NCBI GenBank assembly: GCA_026314275.1
Contig: CP111109.1
Coordinates: 806,001 to 870,000 of the forward strand
Direction: 5' to 3'
DNA from: JAGOEY01 sp017997515
GTDB taxonomy: Bacteria > Pseudomonadota > Gammaproteobacteria > Burkholderiales > Burkholderiaceae_C
Length of the DNA stretch: 64,000 bases
Part shown: positions 16,665-25,561 of the stretch, piece after piece
How the letters are laid out: each line of letters begins with the position of its first letter
Position numbering within the stretch: position 1 is the stretch's first letter
The notes under the pieces: generated by a model
What the model saw: the letters and a program-made list of their open reading frames with translations, nothing else
What the model was told of the DNA's origin: nothing
Databases searched by the model: none
Program-made: the position numbers and the translations under genes

Positions 16665-17902
16665 GCCAGTGTTACCCGGGCGAATTTGCGCTTTCCCACC
16701 TGAACGACATACACCCCAGCGCCCAGCTTCAACCCCTTGTCGCTGACCACGCCGGAGTCCACGCGTACACCGCCACCGTCGATCAGGCGGTTGCCTTCCC
16801 CGGTGGATGCAGCCAGCCCCGCCAGCTTGAGCAGCGCGGCTATACCCACGGGCGCACCGTCGGGCAATGGCAAGTTCAGCTCGGTGATGTCGTCCGGCAC
16901 ACCCCCCTTGCTGCGGTTCATGAAGTCCTGCTCGGCGGCATCGGCCGCGGCGGCGCTGTGGAAACGGGCAGTGATCTCTTTGGCCAGCGCCACTTTGGCG
17001 TCTTTGGGGTTGCGGCCAGCGGCCACTTCGGCCTTGAGCGCAGCAATGTCGGCCAGCGACTTGAACGACAGCAGCGTGTACCAGTCCCACATCAGCGTAT
17101 CGCTGATGGACAGCACCTTGGCGAACATGGTGTTGGCGTCTTCGGTGATGCCGATGTAGTTGTTCTTCGACTTGGACATCTTGTCCACACCATCAAGCCC
17201 CACCAGCAGCGGCATGGTCAGAATGCACTGGGGTTCCTGGCCATATTCCTGCTGCAGGTGGCGGCCCATCAGCAGGTTGAACTTCTGGTCCGTGCCGCCC
17301 AGCTCCAGGTCACTTTTCAGAGCCACCGAGTCGTAACCCTGCAGCAGCGGGTACAAAAATTCATGCAGGCTGATCGAGCTGCCATCGGTGAAGCGCTGGT
17401 GGAAGTCGTTGCGCTCCATCATGCGCGCCACGGTGTACTTGGCCGCCAGCTGGATCATGCCCACAGCACCCAGCGGCTCGCACCACTCGCTGTTGTAACG
17501 GATCTCGGTGCGCGCCGGGTCCAGCACCTTGGCGGCCTGGGTGTAGTAGGTTTCGGCGTTGGACTTGATCTGCGCGGGCGTGAGCGGCGGGCGCGTGGTG
17601 TTGCGGCCTGACGGGTCACCGATCAGCGTGGTGAAGTCACCAATCAGGAAGATCACCGTGTGGCCCAGGTCCTGCAGCTGGCGCATTTTGTTCAGCACGA
17701 CGGTGTGGCCGATGTGGATGTCGGGCGCGGTCGGATCCAGTCCCAGCTTGATACGTAATGGCACACCCGTGGCTTCGGAACGCGCCAGTTTCTGCACCCA
17801 GTCCGGCTGCGGCAGCAATTCGTCAACCCCACGCAAGGTGATTTCGAGCGCTTGTCTTACACCGTCGGTTACCGGAAATGTTGTAACAACTGATTGATTC
17901 AT
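16661..17902 (-). CDS. tyrS: Tyrosyl-tRNA synthetase
   Basis: 413 residues, the TyrZ-like bacterial type. Class I signature HIGH is in APDIHIGHTVV and KMSKS in DKMSKSKNN. A C-terminal S4 RNA-binding domain (about 345-405, GVRVDSGVVSDKGLKLGAGV) binds the tRNA. It charges tRNA-Tyr in the cytoplasm and should be essential. The next gene upstream is divergent after 176 bp, so the synthetase is transcribed alone. Confidence 0.97.
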   Translation of the reverse strand: MNQSVVTTFPVTDGVRQALEITLRGVDELLPQPDWVQKLARSEATGVPLRIKLGLDPTAPDIHIGHTVVLNKMRQLQDLGHTVIFLIGDFTTLIGDPSGRNTTRPPLTPAQIKSNAETYYTQAAKVLDPARTEIRYNSEWCEPLGAVGMIQLAAKYTVARMMERNDFHQRFTDGSSISLHEFLYPLLQGYDSVALKSDLELGGTDQKFNLLMGRHLQQEYGQEPQCILTMPLLVGLDGVDKMSKSKNNYIGITEDANTMFAKVLSISDTLMWDWYTLLSFKSLADIAALKAEVAAGRNPKDAKVALAKEITARFHSAAAADAAEQDFMNRSKGGVPDDITELNLPLPDGAPVGIAALLKLAGLAASTGEGNRLIDGGGVRVDSGVVSDKGLKLGAGVYVVQVGKRKFARVTLA

Positions 17903-18078
17903 ATGGATTTTCTGACCTTCAACGCGCCCTGGAAGCTATACTTTGTGACTTATTTCACGGCCCGATTTTAAGGGGCCACCTTGGAGAGCCGCCCAGCAGC
18001 CGATGCGGGCCGCAGCACTGCCGGGCACCAGACACCGCAGAACCCAAGGCCTGAATCACCTATTCCGGGGACAGATAT

Positions 18079-19431
18079 TTGAAAAACCGCTTGATGGTTG
18101 TTGGCGAAAAGTGGGCGCACCAGGCTGCCCAGCTCGTCCAGAAGCACCCCCGGCGCCTGACGGCCATTGTCGGCACCTGCCTGCTGGCAGCGGGCAGTGG
18201 TGCGTTTGCGGTGGCCTCGTTCGCACCCGACCCATCGGACATGCCCGTGCGCGAGGTGTTACAGGCCATCGAACCCATGGTGGCAGCCCTGCCCGATGAT
18301 GTGCTGGACGCCCACCGCTTCCGCCTGTTCCGCACCGAAACTGTCCGCTCCAGCGACACCGCCATCAGCCTGTTGCAGCGCCTGGGTGTGGATGACACCA
18401 CCGCCGCGGCCTTCCTGCGCACCGACGCCAATGCCAAACAAGGCCTGTTTGCCCGCGCCGGGCGCACAGTACACGCCGAAACCTCCAACACCAACCAGCT
18501 GCTCAAGCTGACGGTGCGCTGGTCACAAGACGAATCCCCCCTGTTCCAGCGCCTGGTGGTTGAAAAAACCGCCACCGGCCTGCGGTCCCGCATCGAACTG
18601 GCGCCCCTGGCCTCGTCCAGCCGCCTGGCCAGCGCCACCGTGCGCACCACACTCTTTGCGGCCACCGACGACGCCAACATCCCTGATTCGGTTGCCATCC
18701 AGCTGGCCGAAATCTTCTCGAACACCATCGACTTCCGCCGCGCCCTGCGCCGTGGCGACCGCCTGTCGGTCGTGTACGAAACGCTGGAAGCCGACGGTGA
18801 ACCCCTGCGCACCGGCAAGGTGCTCAGCGCAGAATTCGCCAGCGGCGGCAAAACCCACGAGGCCGTGTGGTTCCAGGAGCCCGGCACCAAGGGCAGTTAT
18901 TACGCCCTGAACGGCAACAGCATGGGCCGCGCCTTCCTGTCGTCGCCAGTGGAGTTTTCGCGGGTAAGCAGCGGCTTCTCGATGCGGATGCACCCCATCC
19001 TGCAACGCTGGCGCGCCCACCTGGGCACCGACTTTGCCGCACCCACGGGCACAGCCGTGCGCACCGTGGCCGACGGCACGGTTGAATTTGCCGGTGTACA
19101 AAACGGCTTTGGTAATGTGGTGTTTGTGGACCACGGCGCAAACAAGGTCACCGTCTACGCCCACCTGAGCAAGATCAATGTGAACCCCGGCCAACGGGTG
19201 TCGCAGGGGCAGAACATCGGCGCTGTCGGCTCGACCGGCTGGGCCACCGGCCCCCATCTGCACTTTGAATTCCGCGTGAACGGTGTCCACCAGGATCCGG
19301 AAAACCTCGCTGGTCAGGCCGGTGCCGCGCCCATTTCCACCGCGTCACGCCCGGCATTTAACCAACTTGCCTCTGCCATGCGCACACAGCTGTCGGCGGC
19401 GGGCTTGGTGCAACAGGCCAGCGCACAGTAA
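18079..19431 (+). CDS. M23 family metallopeptidase (LytM/OapA-like)
   Basis: 450 residues. A membrane helix or uncleaved signal spans about 28-48, followed by a long helical/OapA-like region and a C-terminal LytM domain. Zinc motifs are HxxxD (HLGTDFA) and HxH (GPHLHFEF). Such enzymes cut peptidoglycan stem peptides or activate amidases at the septum. The TTG at 18079 is chosen because GGGGAC sits 5 bp upstream. The ATG at 18094 would leave 20 bp to that site. Two terminators follow. anmK (peptidoglycan recycling) is the next gene. Confidence 0.9.
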   Translation: MKNRLMVVGEKWAHQAAQLVQKHPRRLTAIVGTCLLAAGSGAFAVASFAPDPSDMPVREVLQAIEPMVAALPDDVLDAHRFRLFRTETVRSSDTAISLLQRLGVDDTTAAAFLRTDANAKQGLFARAGRTVHAETSNTNQLLKLTVRWSQDESPLFQRLVVEKTATGLRSRIELAPLASSSRLASATVRTTLFAATDDANIPDSVAIQLAEIFSNTIDFRRALRRGDRLSVVYETLEADGEPLRTGKVLSAEFASGGKTHEAVWFQEPGTKGSYYALNGNSMGRAFLSSPVEFSRVSSGFSMRMHPILQRWRAHLGTDFAAPTGTAVRTVADGTVEFAGVQNGFGNVVFVDHGANKVTVYAHLSKINVNPGQRVSQGQNIGAVGSTGWATGPHLHFEFRVNGVHQDPENLAGQAGAAPISTASRPAFNQLASAMRTQLSAAGLVQQASAQ

Positions 19432-19443
19432 ATCAACCGACCC

Positions 19444-19475
19444 CTTCGGACTTGTTGCGAGGCCGAAGTTTTTTT
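19444..19475 (+). terminator. Intrinsic terminator 1 after the M23 gene
   Basis: CTTCGG (19444) pairs with CCGAAG (19463), followed by seven T. Confidence 0.65.
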
Positions 19476-19480
19476 CAGGG

Positions 19481-19514
19481 AACCGGGCGCCATTGAGGTT
19501 CGCCCGGTTTTTTT
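19481..19514 (+). terminator. Intrinsic terminator 2 after the M23 gene
   Basis: AACCGGGCG pairs with CGCCCGGTT across an 11-base loop, followed by a T run. Two terminators in series sit just before the anmK start. Confidence 0.8.
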
Positions 19515-19523
19515 GTATCTGCC

Positions 19524-20651
19524 ATGGCCACTGCTGCATCTTCCGAACTTTTCATCGGGCTCATGTCTGGCACATCGCTGGACGGCGTAGACGGTGTTTT
19601 GGTTGATTTTTCACAACCAAATATGGCCCTAGCGCAGGAGGCATCTGCGCCTCTAGCTCCTGAATTAAGAGCAAGCCTGCTGACTCTCAACACCCCCGGC
19701 CACAACGAGCTGCACCATGCCGCACTGGCCGCCAACGCACTGGCGCACACCTACGCGGCCGTGGTGCACCAGCTGTTGGCCGCCGCTGGCCTGCCCGCCA
19801 GCGCGGTGTGTGCCATCGGAGCCCACGGGCAAACCGTGCGCCACCGCCCGGGTGAATTTGATGGCACGGGTTACACCCTGCAGCTCAACAACCCGGCATT
19901 ACTTGCCGAACTGACGGGCATCGACGTGGTGACCGACTTTCGCAGCCGTGACGTGGCGGCCGGTGGCCAGGGCGCCCCGCTGGTGCCCGCCTTCCACCAG
20001 TCCGTCTTTGGCCGCCCTGGCCAGACCGTGGCCGTGCTCAACATCGGTGGCATCTCGAATGTGAGTGTGCTGGCACCCGGCCAGCCCGTGACGGGGTTTG
20101 ACTGCGGGCCAGGCAATGCCCTGATGGACCACTGGTGCCAAATGCACACCGGCCAGCCCTTTGACAAGGACGGGGCCTGGGCTGCCAGCGGCACAACGAT
20201 CCCGGCCTTGCTGGAAGTGCTGCTCGACGACCCGTTTTTTGCCAAAGCCCCGCCCAAAAGCACAGGGCGTGACCTGTTCAACCCTGCATGGCTGCAGGCC
20301 CGGCTCGACGGGTTTGCGTCGGCGCAGCCTGCCGATGTGCAAGCCACATTGACAGAATTCACTGCCCGCGCTTGTGCAGACTGCGTCAACAGCTATGGAA
20401 AAGAGAGCAATCTGCTGATCGTCTGTGGCGGCGGTGCTTTTAACCAGCACCTGGTGCAGCGCCTGCAAGCCCACCTGCCCGGGGTGGTGGTGGAATCGTC
20501 CACAGACCACGGCCTGCCACCGCTGCAGGTCGAGGCCAGCGCCTTTGCCTGGCTGGCAGCGCGCACTGTGCAGCGCCAGGCGGGCAGCCTGGCCAGCGTG
20601 ACCGGTGCCCGCGGCGACCGGGTGCTGGGAGCTATTTATCCAGCCGACTGA
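19524..20651 (+). CDS. anmK: Anhydro-N-acetylmuramic acid kinase
   Basis: 375 residues. Recycles cell-wall 1,6-anhydro-MurNAc to MurNAc-6-phosphate. The ATP-site entry is FIGLMSGTSLDGVDGVLVDF, with NIGGISNVSVL and FDCGPGNALMDHW further on, and the C-terminal GGGAFN motif. Residues about 30-48 (PNMALAQEASAPLAPEL) are encoded by a family A repeat, yet total length stays near the E. coli protein (369), so the repeat seems to have replaced a variable loop. It follows the M23 peptidase gene, fitting shared wall metabolism, but with terminators between them. Confidence 0.95.
   Translation: MATAASSELFIGLMSGTSLDGVDGVLVDFSQPNMALAQEASAPLAPELRASLLTLNTPGHNELHHAALAANALAHTYAAVVHQLLAAAGLPASAVCAIGAHGQTVRHRPGEFDGTGYTLQLNNPALLAELTGIDVVTDFRSRDVAAGGQGAPLVPAFHQSVFGRPGQTVAVLNIGGISNVSVLAPGQPVTGFDCGPGNALMDHWCQMHTGQPFDKDGAWAASGTTIPALLEVLLDDPFFAKAPPKSTGRDLFNPAWLQARLDGFASAQPADVQATLTEFTARACADCVNSYGKESNLLIVCGGGAFNQHLVQRLQAHLPGVVVESSTDHGLPPLQVEASAFAWLAARTVQRQAGSLASVTGARGDRVLGAIYPAD
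19612..19672 (+). repeat. Interspersed repeat family A, copy 6 (inside anmK)
   Basis: TGGCCCTAGCGC, a short spacer, GCGCctctAGCTCCTGAATTAAGAGCA. Closest to the rlmJ copy. Read in frame. Confidence 0.6.
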
Positions 20652-20789
20652 GAAGCCGGCCTTCCCGCCTTATCCATAGAGCGTGTGCTGCCCCTTCAAG
20701 CAGACACCGCAGGATGTGGCCTGGCGGAGCCTGGGATTCAGTGGCAGTGGAGGACATGCTGGGGCAGTGAAAGAGACAAAGCCCAGTCA

Positions 20790-20816
20790 AAAGCAAAAAG
20801 CCGCCTTGCGGCGGCA
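20790..20816 (-). terminator. Intrinsic terminator of erpA
   Basis: On the minus strand GCCGCC-GCAA-GGCGGC is followed by TTTTT. It lies 45 bp after the erpA stop codon. The rest of the anmK-erpA gap (20652-20789) shows nothing recognisable. Confidence 0.8.
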
Positions 20817-20860
20817 CTTGTCAGAACCAGCTGCAGTGCGCAGCGGCCTGGCTGGGGCGA

Positions 20861-21226
20861 TCAGGCTGAAAAACTGGAGCCACAGCCGCAGGTGCTGCTG
20901 GCGTTGGGGTTCTTGATGACAAACTGCGCGCCTTGCAGGTCTTCCTTGTAGTCAATCTCGGCACCCAGCAGGTACTGGTAACTCATGGCGTCGATCAGCA
21001 GGGAGACACCGTTCTTGGTCATGGTGGTGTCGTCTTCGTTCGTGATCTCGTCAAACGTGAAGCCGTACTGGAACCCGGAGCAGCCGCCACCCTGCACAAA
21101 CACGCGCAGCTTCAGGTCGGGGTTACCTTCCTCGGCGATCAGGTCGGCCACTTTCGCGGCGGCGCTGTCGGTAAAGACGATGGGGGTGGGCATTTCAGTG
21201 GGGATCAGTTCTGCGACGGCGCTCAT
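20861..21226 (-). CDS. erpA: Iron-sulfur cluster insertion protein ErpA
   Basis: 121 residues from the ATG at 21226. A-type Fe-S carrier that passes clusters to apoproteins such as those of isoprenoid synthesis. The three conserved cysteines are present: one in GGGCSGFQY and two in the C-terminal CGCGSSFS. The N-terminus (SAVAELIPTEMPTPIVFTDS) is as in betaproteobacterial ErpA. The track of the frame allows five more residues upstream without support. Confidence 0.96.
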   Translation of the reverse strand: MSAVAELIPTEMPTPIVFTDSAAAKVADLIAEEGNPDLKLRVFVQGGGCSGFQYGFTFDEITNEDDTTMTKNGVSLLIDAMSYQYLLGAEIDYKEDLQGAQFVIKNPNASSTCGCGSSFSA

Positions 21227-21329
21227 GGCGTACTCCAACAATGGGTTTGGGCCAGACTGTACTGCAATCGGCCGGTTGCTTCACACATGCATCCGCTTGA
21301 CGCCATTACAAGTGTGGATTTAAGGCGTA

Positions 21330-21366
21330 AAAAAACCGCCCAAGTGAACTTGTGCGGTTTTTTGGG
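21330..21366 (-). terminator. Bidirectional intrinsic terminator after rpsI
   Basis: AACCGC..CAAGT-GA-ACTTG..GCGGTT forms a long stem with A run on one side and T run on the other. It serves rplM-rpsI on the minus strand, 118 bp after the rpsI stop. Confidence 0.8.
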
Positions 21367-21380
21367 CAAGCCCCCTTTTC

Positions 21381-21475
21381 CAGAGATACCGCAGAACCGG
21401 CTTTGCCGGGCTGCTGGTATCGCCCCCTGCAAGGGGGAAGGAGCAGCGACACGCAGTGCGCACAGCCTGGGGGTG
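21381..21475 (-). repeat. Interspersed repeat family B, copy 2
   Basis: Full-length. Starts 8-9 nt after the rpsI stop codon with ACCCCCAGGCTG and lies between that stop and the terminator, so it should be in the 3' UTR of the ribosomal protein message. Confidence 0.75.
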
Positions 21476-21483
21476 TACCAATA

Positions 21484-21876
21484 TCAGCGCTTGCTGAACT
21501 GCTTGCGGCGGCGAGCAGAGTGCAGACCGACCTTTTTACGTTCGACTTCACGCGCGTCACGCGTCACGAAGCCGGCTTGGCTCAGTGCGGACTTCAGCGT
21601 CGCTTCGTAGTCGATCAGGGCGCGGGTGATGCCGTGGCGGGACGCGCCTGCTTGGCCGGACTCACCACCACCGTGCACGTTGATCTGGATGTCGAAGGTT
21701 TCGACATGGTTGGTCAACACCAGGGGTTGCTTCACGATCATGATCGAGGTTCCACGGCCAAAATATGCTTCGATATCTTTGCCGTTCACCGTGATCTTGC
21801 CGGTACCTTTTTTGATGAACACACGTGCGACGCTGGATTTGCGACGGCCGGTGCCATTGTTCCAATCACCAATCAT
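21484..21876 (-). CDS. rpsI: 30S ribosomal protein S9
   Basis: 130 residues from the ATG at 21876, preceded by AAGGAG 10 bp upstream. Conserved features: WNNGTGRRKSSVARVFI at the start, ALIDYEATLKSALSQAGF, and the C-terminal RRRKQFSKR tail that reaches the P-site tRNA. Follows rplM by 12 bp, the conserved L13-S9 operon. Confidence 0.98.
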   Translation of the reverse strand: MIGDWNNGTGRRKSSVARVFIKKGTGKITVNGKDIEAYFGRGTSIMIVKQPLVLTNHVETFDIQINVHGGGESGQAGASRHGITRALIDYEATLKSALSQAGFVTRDAREVERKKVGLHSARRRKQFSKR

Positions 21877-21888
21877 TCTCAAGGCTCC

Positions 21889-22320
21889 TTACAGTTCCAG
21901 CACTTTGGGCTGTTGGGCGGTGTGGGGATGCTCAGCACCACCGTACACCTTGAGTTTCTTGATCATCGCGTAACCGAGCGGGCCCTTGGGCAGCATGCCC
22001 TTGACGGCCTTTTCCAGGGCGCGGCCTGGGTGCTTGGCTTGCATGTCGCGGAAGTTGGTCGCGGAGATGCCACCTGGGTAGCCAGAGTGGCTGTAATAGA
22101 TCTTGTCGAGCGGCTTGGCGCCGGTGACTTTGAGCTGGGCTGCGTTGATGATGACGATGAAGTCACCGGTATCGACGTGAGGCGTGTAAATGGCCTTGTG
22201 TTTGCCGCGCAAACGGAGAGCAACTTCGCTGGCTACTCGTCCGAGGACCTTGTCGGTCGCGTCAACCACAAACCACTCGTGCACCACGTCAGCGGGTTTG
22301 GCGCTGAAAGTTTTGGTCAT
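21889..22320 (-). CDS. rplM: 50S ribosomal protein L13
   Basis: 143 residues, normal length. Begins MTKTFSAKPADVVHEWFVVD and has the family block GDFIVIINAAQLKVTGAKPL and the loop KTYYSHSGYPGG-like KIYYSHSGYPGG. First gene of the rplM-rpsI operon. The promoter must lie in the 227 bp gap to rlmJ. Confidence 0.98.
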   Translation of the reverse strand: MTKTFSAKPADVVHEWFVVDATDKVLGRVASEVALRLRGKHKAIYTPHVDTGDFIVIINAAQLKVTGAKPLDKIYYSHSGYPGGISATNFRDMQAKHPGRALEKAVKGMLPKGPLGYAMIKKLKVYGGAEHPHTAQQPKVLEL

Positions 22321-22547
22321 GAGATTTCTTCAATAAAAGAAGGGTTTGGCGGGCCCTTTTCCACGGTCGGCGTTCCTCTGATGGGAATCTCTTAGGTGGG
22401 ATTTGCCTCGGTACCGGCCAAAAGCCTGCACCCCAGCGTCTTCGCCGCGGGGCCACTGGAGCGCTGCGAAGCCCGCCATTATAGCCAGCAACCATACCGC
22501 AGCACAAGCTTGCCCCCGCGCCGCCCTGCATCCCTTACCATAGGCCC

Positions 22548-23507
22548 ATGTTCAGTTACCGCCACGCCTTCCACGCGGGCAACCACGCCGATGTGCTCAA
22601 ACACATGGTGCTGATTGCCACCCTCAAGCATCTCACCGAGAAAGACGCGGCCCTGACCGTGATCGACACCCATGCGGGTGCCGGCCTGTACCGGCTGGAC
22701 GGTGACTATGCGTCCACCAGCGGGGAGGCTGCCGATGGTATTTTGAAGCTTATTTTGAAGCAAAAAGAGGCCCTAGCGCCCGCTGCACCTACGCAGACAG
22801 CTCCTAAAAGTGGAGCAAAAGCCGCATCCGACCTGTTTGCCGATGGCCTGGCCCCCATGGTGCAGGATTACCTGGACGTGGTGCAAACCTTCAATGGCGG
22901 CAAGTCGCTGAAGGTCTACCCCGGCTCCCCCTTCATCACCCAGCACCTGCTGCGCCCCCACGACAAACTCAAGCTGTTCGAGCTGCACCCCACCGACGGC
23001 CGTACGCTGAATGCCAATATTGCCCAGCTGGAAGCGGGCCGCCAGGTGGCGGTGCTGAACACGGACGGGTTCGAGGGTGTGAAGAAATTCATCCCACCGC
23101 CCGCGCGGCGTGCATTGGTGCTGTGTGACCCAAGTTATGAAATGAAGGACGACTATTTCCGCGTCGCCGCCATGGTGGCCGACGGGTTGAAGCGTTTTGC
23201 CACCGGCACCTACGCCGTCTGGTACCCCATCATTCCCCGCCCCGAGGCGCACGACCTGCCGCGCAAACTCAAAACCATGGCCCAAAAAGCCGGCAAGAGT
23301 TTCCTGCACGCCACCCTGACCATCAAGTCCAGCAAACTGACCAAGGACGCCGAAGGTGAAACCGTCCGCCCCGGCCTGCCCGCCAGCGGCATGTTCCTGA
23401 TCAACCCGCCTTACACGCTGCAACCGGCGCTGAAAGTGGCATTACCCCAACTGGCAGCCTTGCTGGGCCAGGACCGCAACGCCACATTCACGGTCGAAGC
23501 CGGCTGA
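22548..23507 (+). CDS. rlmJ: 23S rRNA (adenine(2030)-N6)-methyltransferase RlmJ
   Basis: Methylates A2030 of 23S rRNA. It begins FSYRHAFHAGNHADVLKHMV, then DTHAGAGLY (SAM loop), YPGSPFI and the catalytic DPSYEMKDDY (DPxY). 319 residues against 280 in E. coli. The extra stretch lies between GILKLI and YLDVVQTF (about residues 68-105) and is largely encoded by a family A repeat (22760-22818). The DPPY-type motif reads DPSY, a tolerated variant. Transcribed alone, ending in a bidirectional terminator. Confidence 0.95.
   Translation: MFSYRHAFHAGNHADVLKHMVLIATLKHLTEKDAALTVIDTHAGAGLYRLDGDYASTSGEAADGILKLILKQKEALAPAAPTQTAPKSGAKAASDLFADGLAPMVQDYLDVVQTFNGGKSLKVYPGSPFITQHLLRPHDKLKLFELHPTDGRTLNANIAQLEAGRQVAVLNTDGFEGVKKFIPPPARRALVLCDPSYEMKDDYFRVAAMVADGLKRFATGTYAVWYPIIPRPEAHDLPRKLKTMAQKAGKSFLHATLTIKSSKLTKDAEGETVRPGLPASGMFLINPPYTLQPALKVALPQLAALLGQDRNATFTVEAG
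22760..22818 (+). repeat. Interspersed repeat family A, copy 7 (inside rlmJ)
   Basis: GGCCCTAGCGCCCGC, then ACGCAGACAGCTCC and TGGAGCA. Read in frame as ALAPAAPTQTAPKSGAK. Confidence 0.6.
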
Positions 23508-23519
23508 CCCCACCCACGC

Positions 23520-23559
23520 AAAAAAGCCGCCCGGTGCACAACACAAGGCGGCTTTTTTT
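23520..23559 (+). terminator. Bidirectional terminator between rlmJ and the porin gene
   Basis: A run, GCCGCC (23526-23531), 15-base loop, GGCGGC (23547-23552), T run. Works for rlmJ on the plus strand and for the porin on the minus strand. Confidence 0.85.
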
Positions 23560-23622
23560 AATTGAAAGTTAGCCAAGACGAAGAACCGCTCACCAAACAG
23601 CCCGATTCTCAGCAGCTAACTT

Positions 23623-23720
23623 CCAGCAAACACCGTGGATCTGGCTCCGCCAGTCCACTGGTGTTGCCCCCTGCAAGGGGGAAGGCGGAAGCGGAACGCA
23701 GTCCGCGCAGCCTGGGGGTG
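23623..23720 (-). repeat. Interspersed repeat family B, copy 3
   Basis: Full-length, starting 5 nt after the porin stop codon with the same polarity as copies after rpsI, metF and the TPR gene. Confidence 0.75.
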
Positions 23721-23725
23721 TTCAA

Positions 23726-24754
23726 TCAAAACCGATGGCGAATGCCCGCACCGTAGCTGGTGCCGCTGCTGAAGGTGGTGATCTTGTCGTGCATGACGAT
23801 GGCGTAGACGTCGGTGCGTTTGGAGAACGAATAGTCATAGCCCAGCGACACGGTGTCGCGCTTGGCGCCGCCCGTCACCTTGGTGTTGGCCCAGGCGGCC
23901 AGGAACTTGCCGCCGCCCATGGGCACGGACGCACCCAGGGTGGTGGTTTTGCCTGTCACACGGGTGGTTTTGACTTCGGCTTCACCGTAGGTCACAAAAC
24001 CCTTCACCACACCGGCGTCGTAAGAGCCACCCAGCATCCAGTCGTCCTTGGTGGACGCCAGAGCGTTCACGACGGGGTTGGAGACTTCGGCGCGTTCGTA
24101 GAAGCCGGTCAGGGCCAGCGGGCCGCTGAAGTACAGGGCATTCACACCCACGTTTTTCTTGCCCGAGCTGCTGGTCGGTGTGGAGGACTGCTCGCCAAAC
24201 TGGTACTGCAGGTTGACGGTCAGCCCACCCATGTTGGGGGTGGTGTACTTGATCTGGTTGCTCCAGCCGGTGTCTGCCGGGGTGGTCGCGCTCCAGCCCG
24301 TGCCGTTGAACAGCGGCACGTTGGCATGTAACACCAGGGGCGAGAAGGTGAACGAGTCACCGTAGGGGTTGAACAGGATGGATGGCAGGAAGTTGGGGGC
24401 CATGCCGCGCCCCAGCATCACCGCACCAAAGCCGCCCGACAGGCTGACGTTGGCGTCGCGCGAGAACAGGGTGTCGCCCGTAAAGCGGCCTTGCACACCG
24501 GTGTCGGCCTGGAAGAAGGAGGTGAGTGCGAAGTTGGCCTTCAGACCGCCGCCCAGATCCTCGGAGCCAGTCATGCCGAACCACGAGGTGGTCATACCGC
24601 CACTGCCCACCGTGGCCTTGCGGGCCGCGTCGCCCGACATACGCATGGAGCCTGCGTAGGCGTCTACCAGGCCGGCGAGTTGAACCGAGCTTTGGGCATG
24701 GGCAAAACCGCCCAGGGACATGGCGGCGCAAAGGGCAATCAATTTCTTATTCAT
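23726..24754 (-). CDS. Gram-negative outer-membrane porin
   Basis: 342 residues from the ATG at 24754. Signal peptide 1-20 (MNKKLIALCAAMSLGGFAHA). Mature start SSVQLAGLVDAYAGS and the SWFGMTGSEDLGGGLKANFA segment are typical of betaproteobacterial trimeric porins. The chain ends in Phe (GAGIRHRF), the outer-membrane assembly signal. A general diffusion pore for small hydrophilic solutes, monocistronic. The frame extends upstream to 24808 without similarity. Confidence 0.95.
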   Translation of the reverse strand: MNKKLIALCAAMSLGGFAHAQSSVQLAGLVDAYAGSMRMSGDAARKATVGSGGMTTSWFGMTGSEDLGGGLKANFALTSFFQADTGVQGRFTGDTLFSRDANVSLSGGFGAVMLGRGMAPNFLPSILFNPYGDSFTFSPLVLHANVPLFNGTGWSATTPADTGWSNQIKYTTPNMGGLTVNLQYQFGEQSSTPTSSSGKKNVGVNALYFSGPLALTGFYERAEVSNPVVNALASTKDDWMLGGSYDAGVVKGFVTYGEAEVKTTRVTGKTTTLGASVPMGGGKFLAAWANTKVTGGAKRDTVSLGYDYSFSKRTDVYAIVMHDKITTFSSGTSYGAGIRHRF

Positions 24755-24886
24755 GGGAGTCCCGTGAGTTGGTGCTTGGATACGCGCCCAGAAGGCGCTG
24801 CATGCCACACAAAGTGGTGATCCAAATTAGCAAAACCCGTGCCCGTCCATGCACCGCCTGGGTGCAGATCGGGGAGAACCAGGCTC

Positions 24887-25417
24887 CTACTGCGCGCAGG
24901 CGGCCGGCTTTGACGTCGGCAAGGTCAGCACCACCTGTTTAATGCCCAGCCCCAGCATGCCCAGCACGTCGGCGGCCGCGCGGCTCAGGTCGATGATGCG
25001 GTTTTTGGCAAAGGGCCCGCGGTCGTTGATACGCACCAGCACCTGGCGGCCATTCACCATGCTGCGCACACATACCAAAGTGCCAAAAGGCAGTGTCCGG
25101 TGGGCCGCCGTCAGTGCGCCCATGTCAAAACGCTCGCCACTGGCGGTACGGCGTTTGTGGAACTGGATGCCGTACCAGGATGCGCCTCCGCGCCCAATTT
25201 CTTCCCCCACAGGGGCATCGAGTGCGGTCATCTGGGTCAGCTCGTCCGACGCGGGAAGCCCATCCTGCAGCCCCACCGCGTTCACGTCCGCGGCCATCTG
25301 GTCCAGCACCGGGTTGTCCACGCGGGGCGGCGCAGTCAGGCCCTGGGTGGCTGCGGGCAGTGGGCAGGCCAGCGCCACCAGCACCCACACACCTTGCATC
25401 AGCAGCCGGCGCAGCAC
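24887..25417 (-). CDS. rlpA: Septal ring lytic transglycosylase RlpA family protein
   Basis: 176 residues with a signal peptide (about 1-24). The double-psi beta-barrel domain has GGASWYGIQFHKRRTASGER, the FGTLVCVRSMVNGRQVLVRI strand and NDRGPF with catalytic Asp, then IDLSRAAADVLGM. No SPOR domain follows, so this is the short form, which may cut naked glycan strands but lacks the septal targeting module. Its place between the porin and metF seems incidental. Confidence 0.88.
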   Translation of the reverse strand: MLRRLLMQGVWVLVALACPLPAATQGLTAPPRVDNPVLDQMAADVNAVGLQDGLPASDELTQMTALDAPVGEEIGRGGASWYGIQFHKRRTASGERFDMGALTAAHRTLPFGTLVCVRSMVNGRQVLVRINDRGPFAKNRIIDLSRAAADVLGMLGLGIKQVVLTLPTSKPAACAQ

Positions 25418-25471
25418 TAACTTTCATGCGCTGACGCGCACCCCGAAACATGAAACAGCGCGCGCCCCAAG

Positions 25472-25554
25472 CCAGAAATGCCGTGGAACTGGCTCCGCCA
25501 GACCGCTGGCATTGCCCCCTTGAGGGGGAGAGCGCCGAAGGCGATCTGGGGGTG
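25472..25554 (-). repeat. Interspersed repeat family B, copy 4
   Basis: Starts 7 nt after the metF stop codon. The ACCCCCAGATCGCC start and CCCCCTCAAGGGGG hairpin are variants of the family. Slightly shorter (83 bp). Confidence 0.7.
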
Positions 25555-25561
25555 TTCCACG

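Noticed and set aside
20683..20951. Plus-strand small frames in the anmK-erpA gap
   Set aside because: They cross the erpA terminator and the erpA C-terminus, with no ribosome site.
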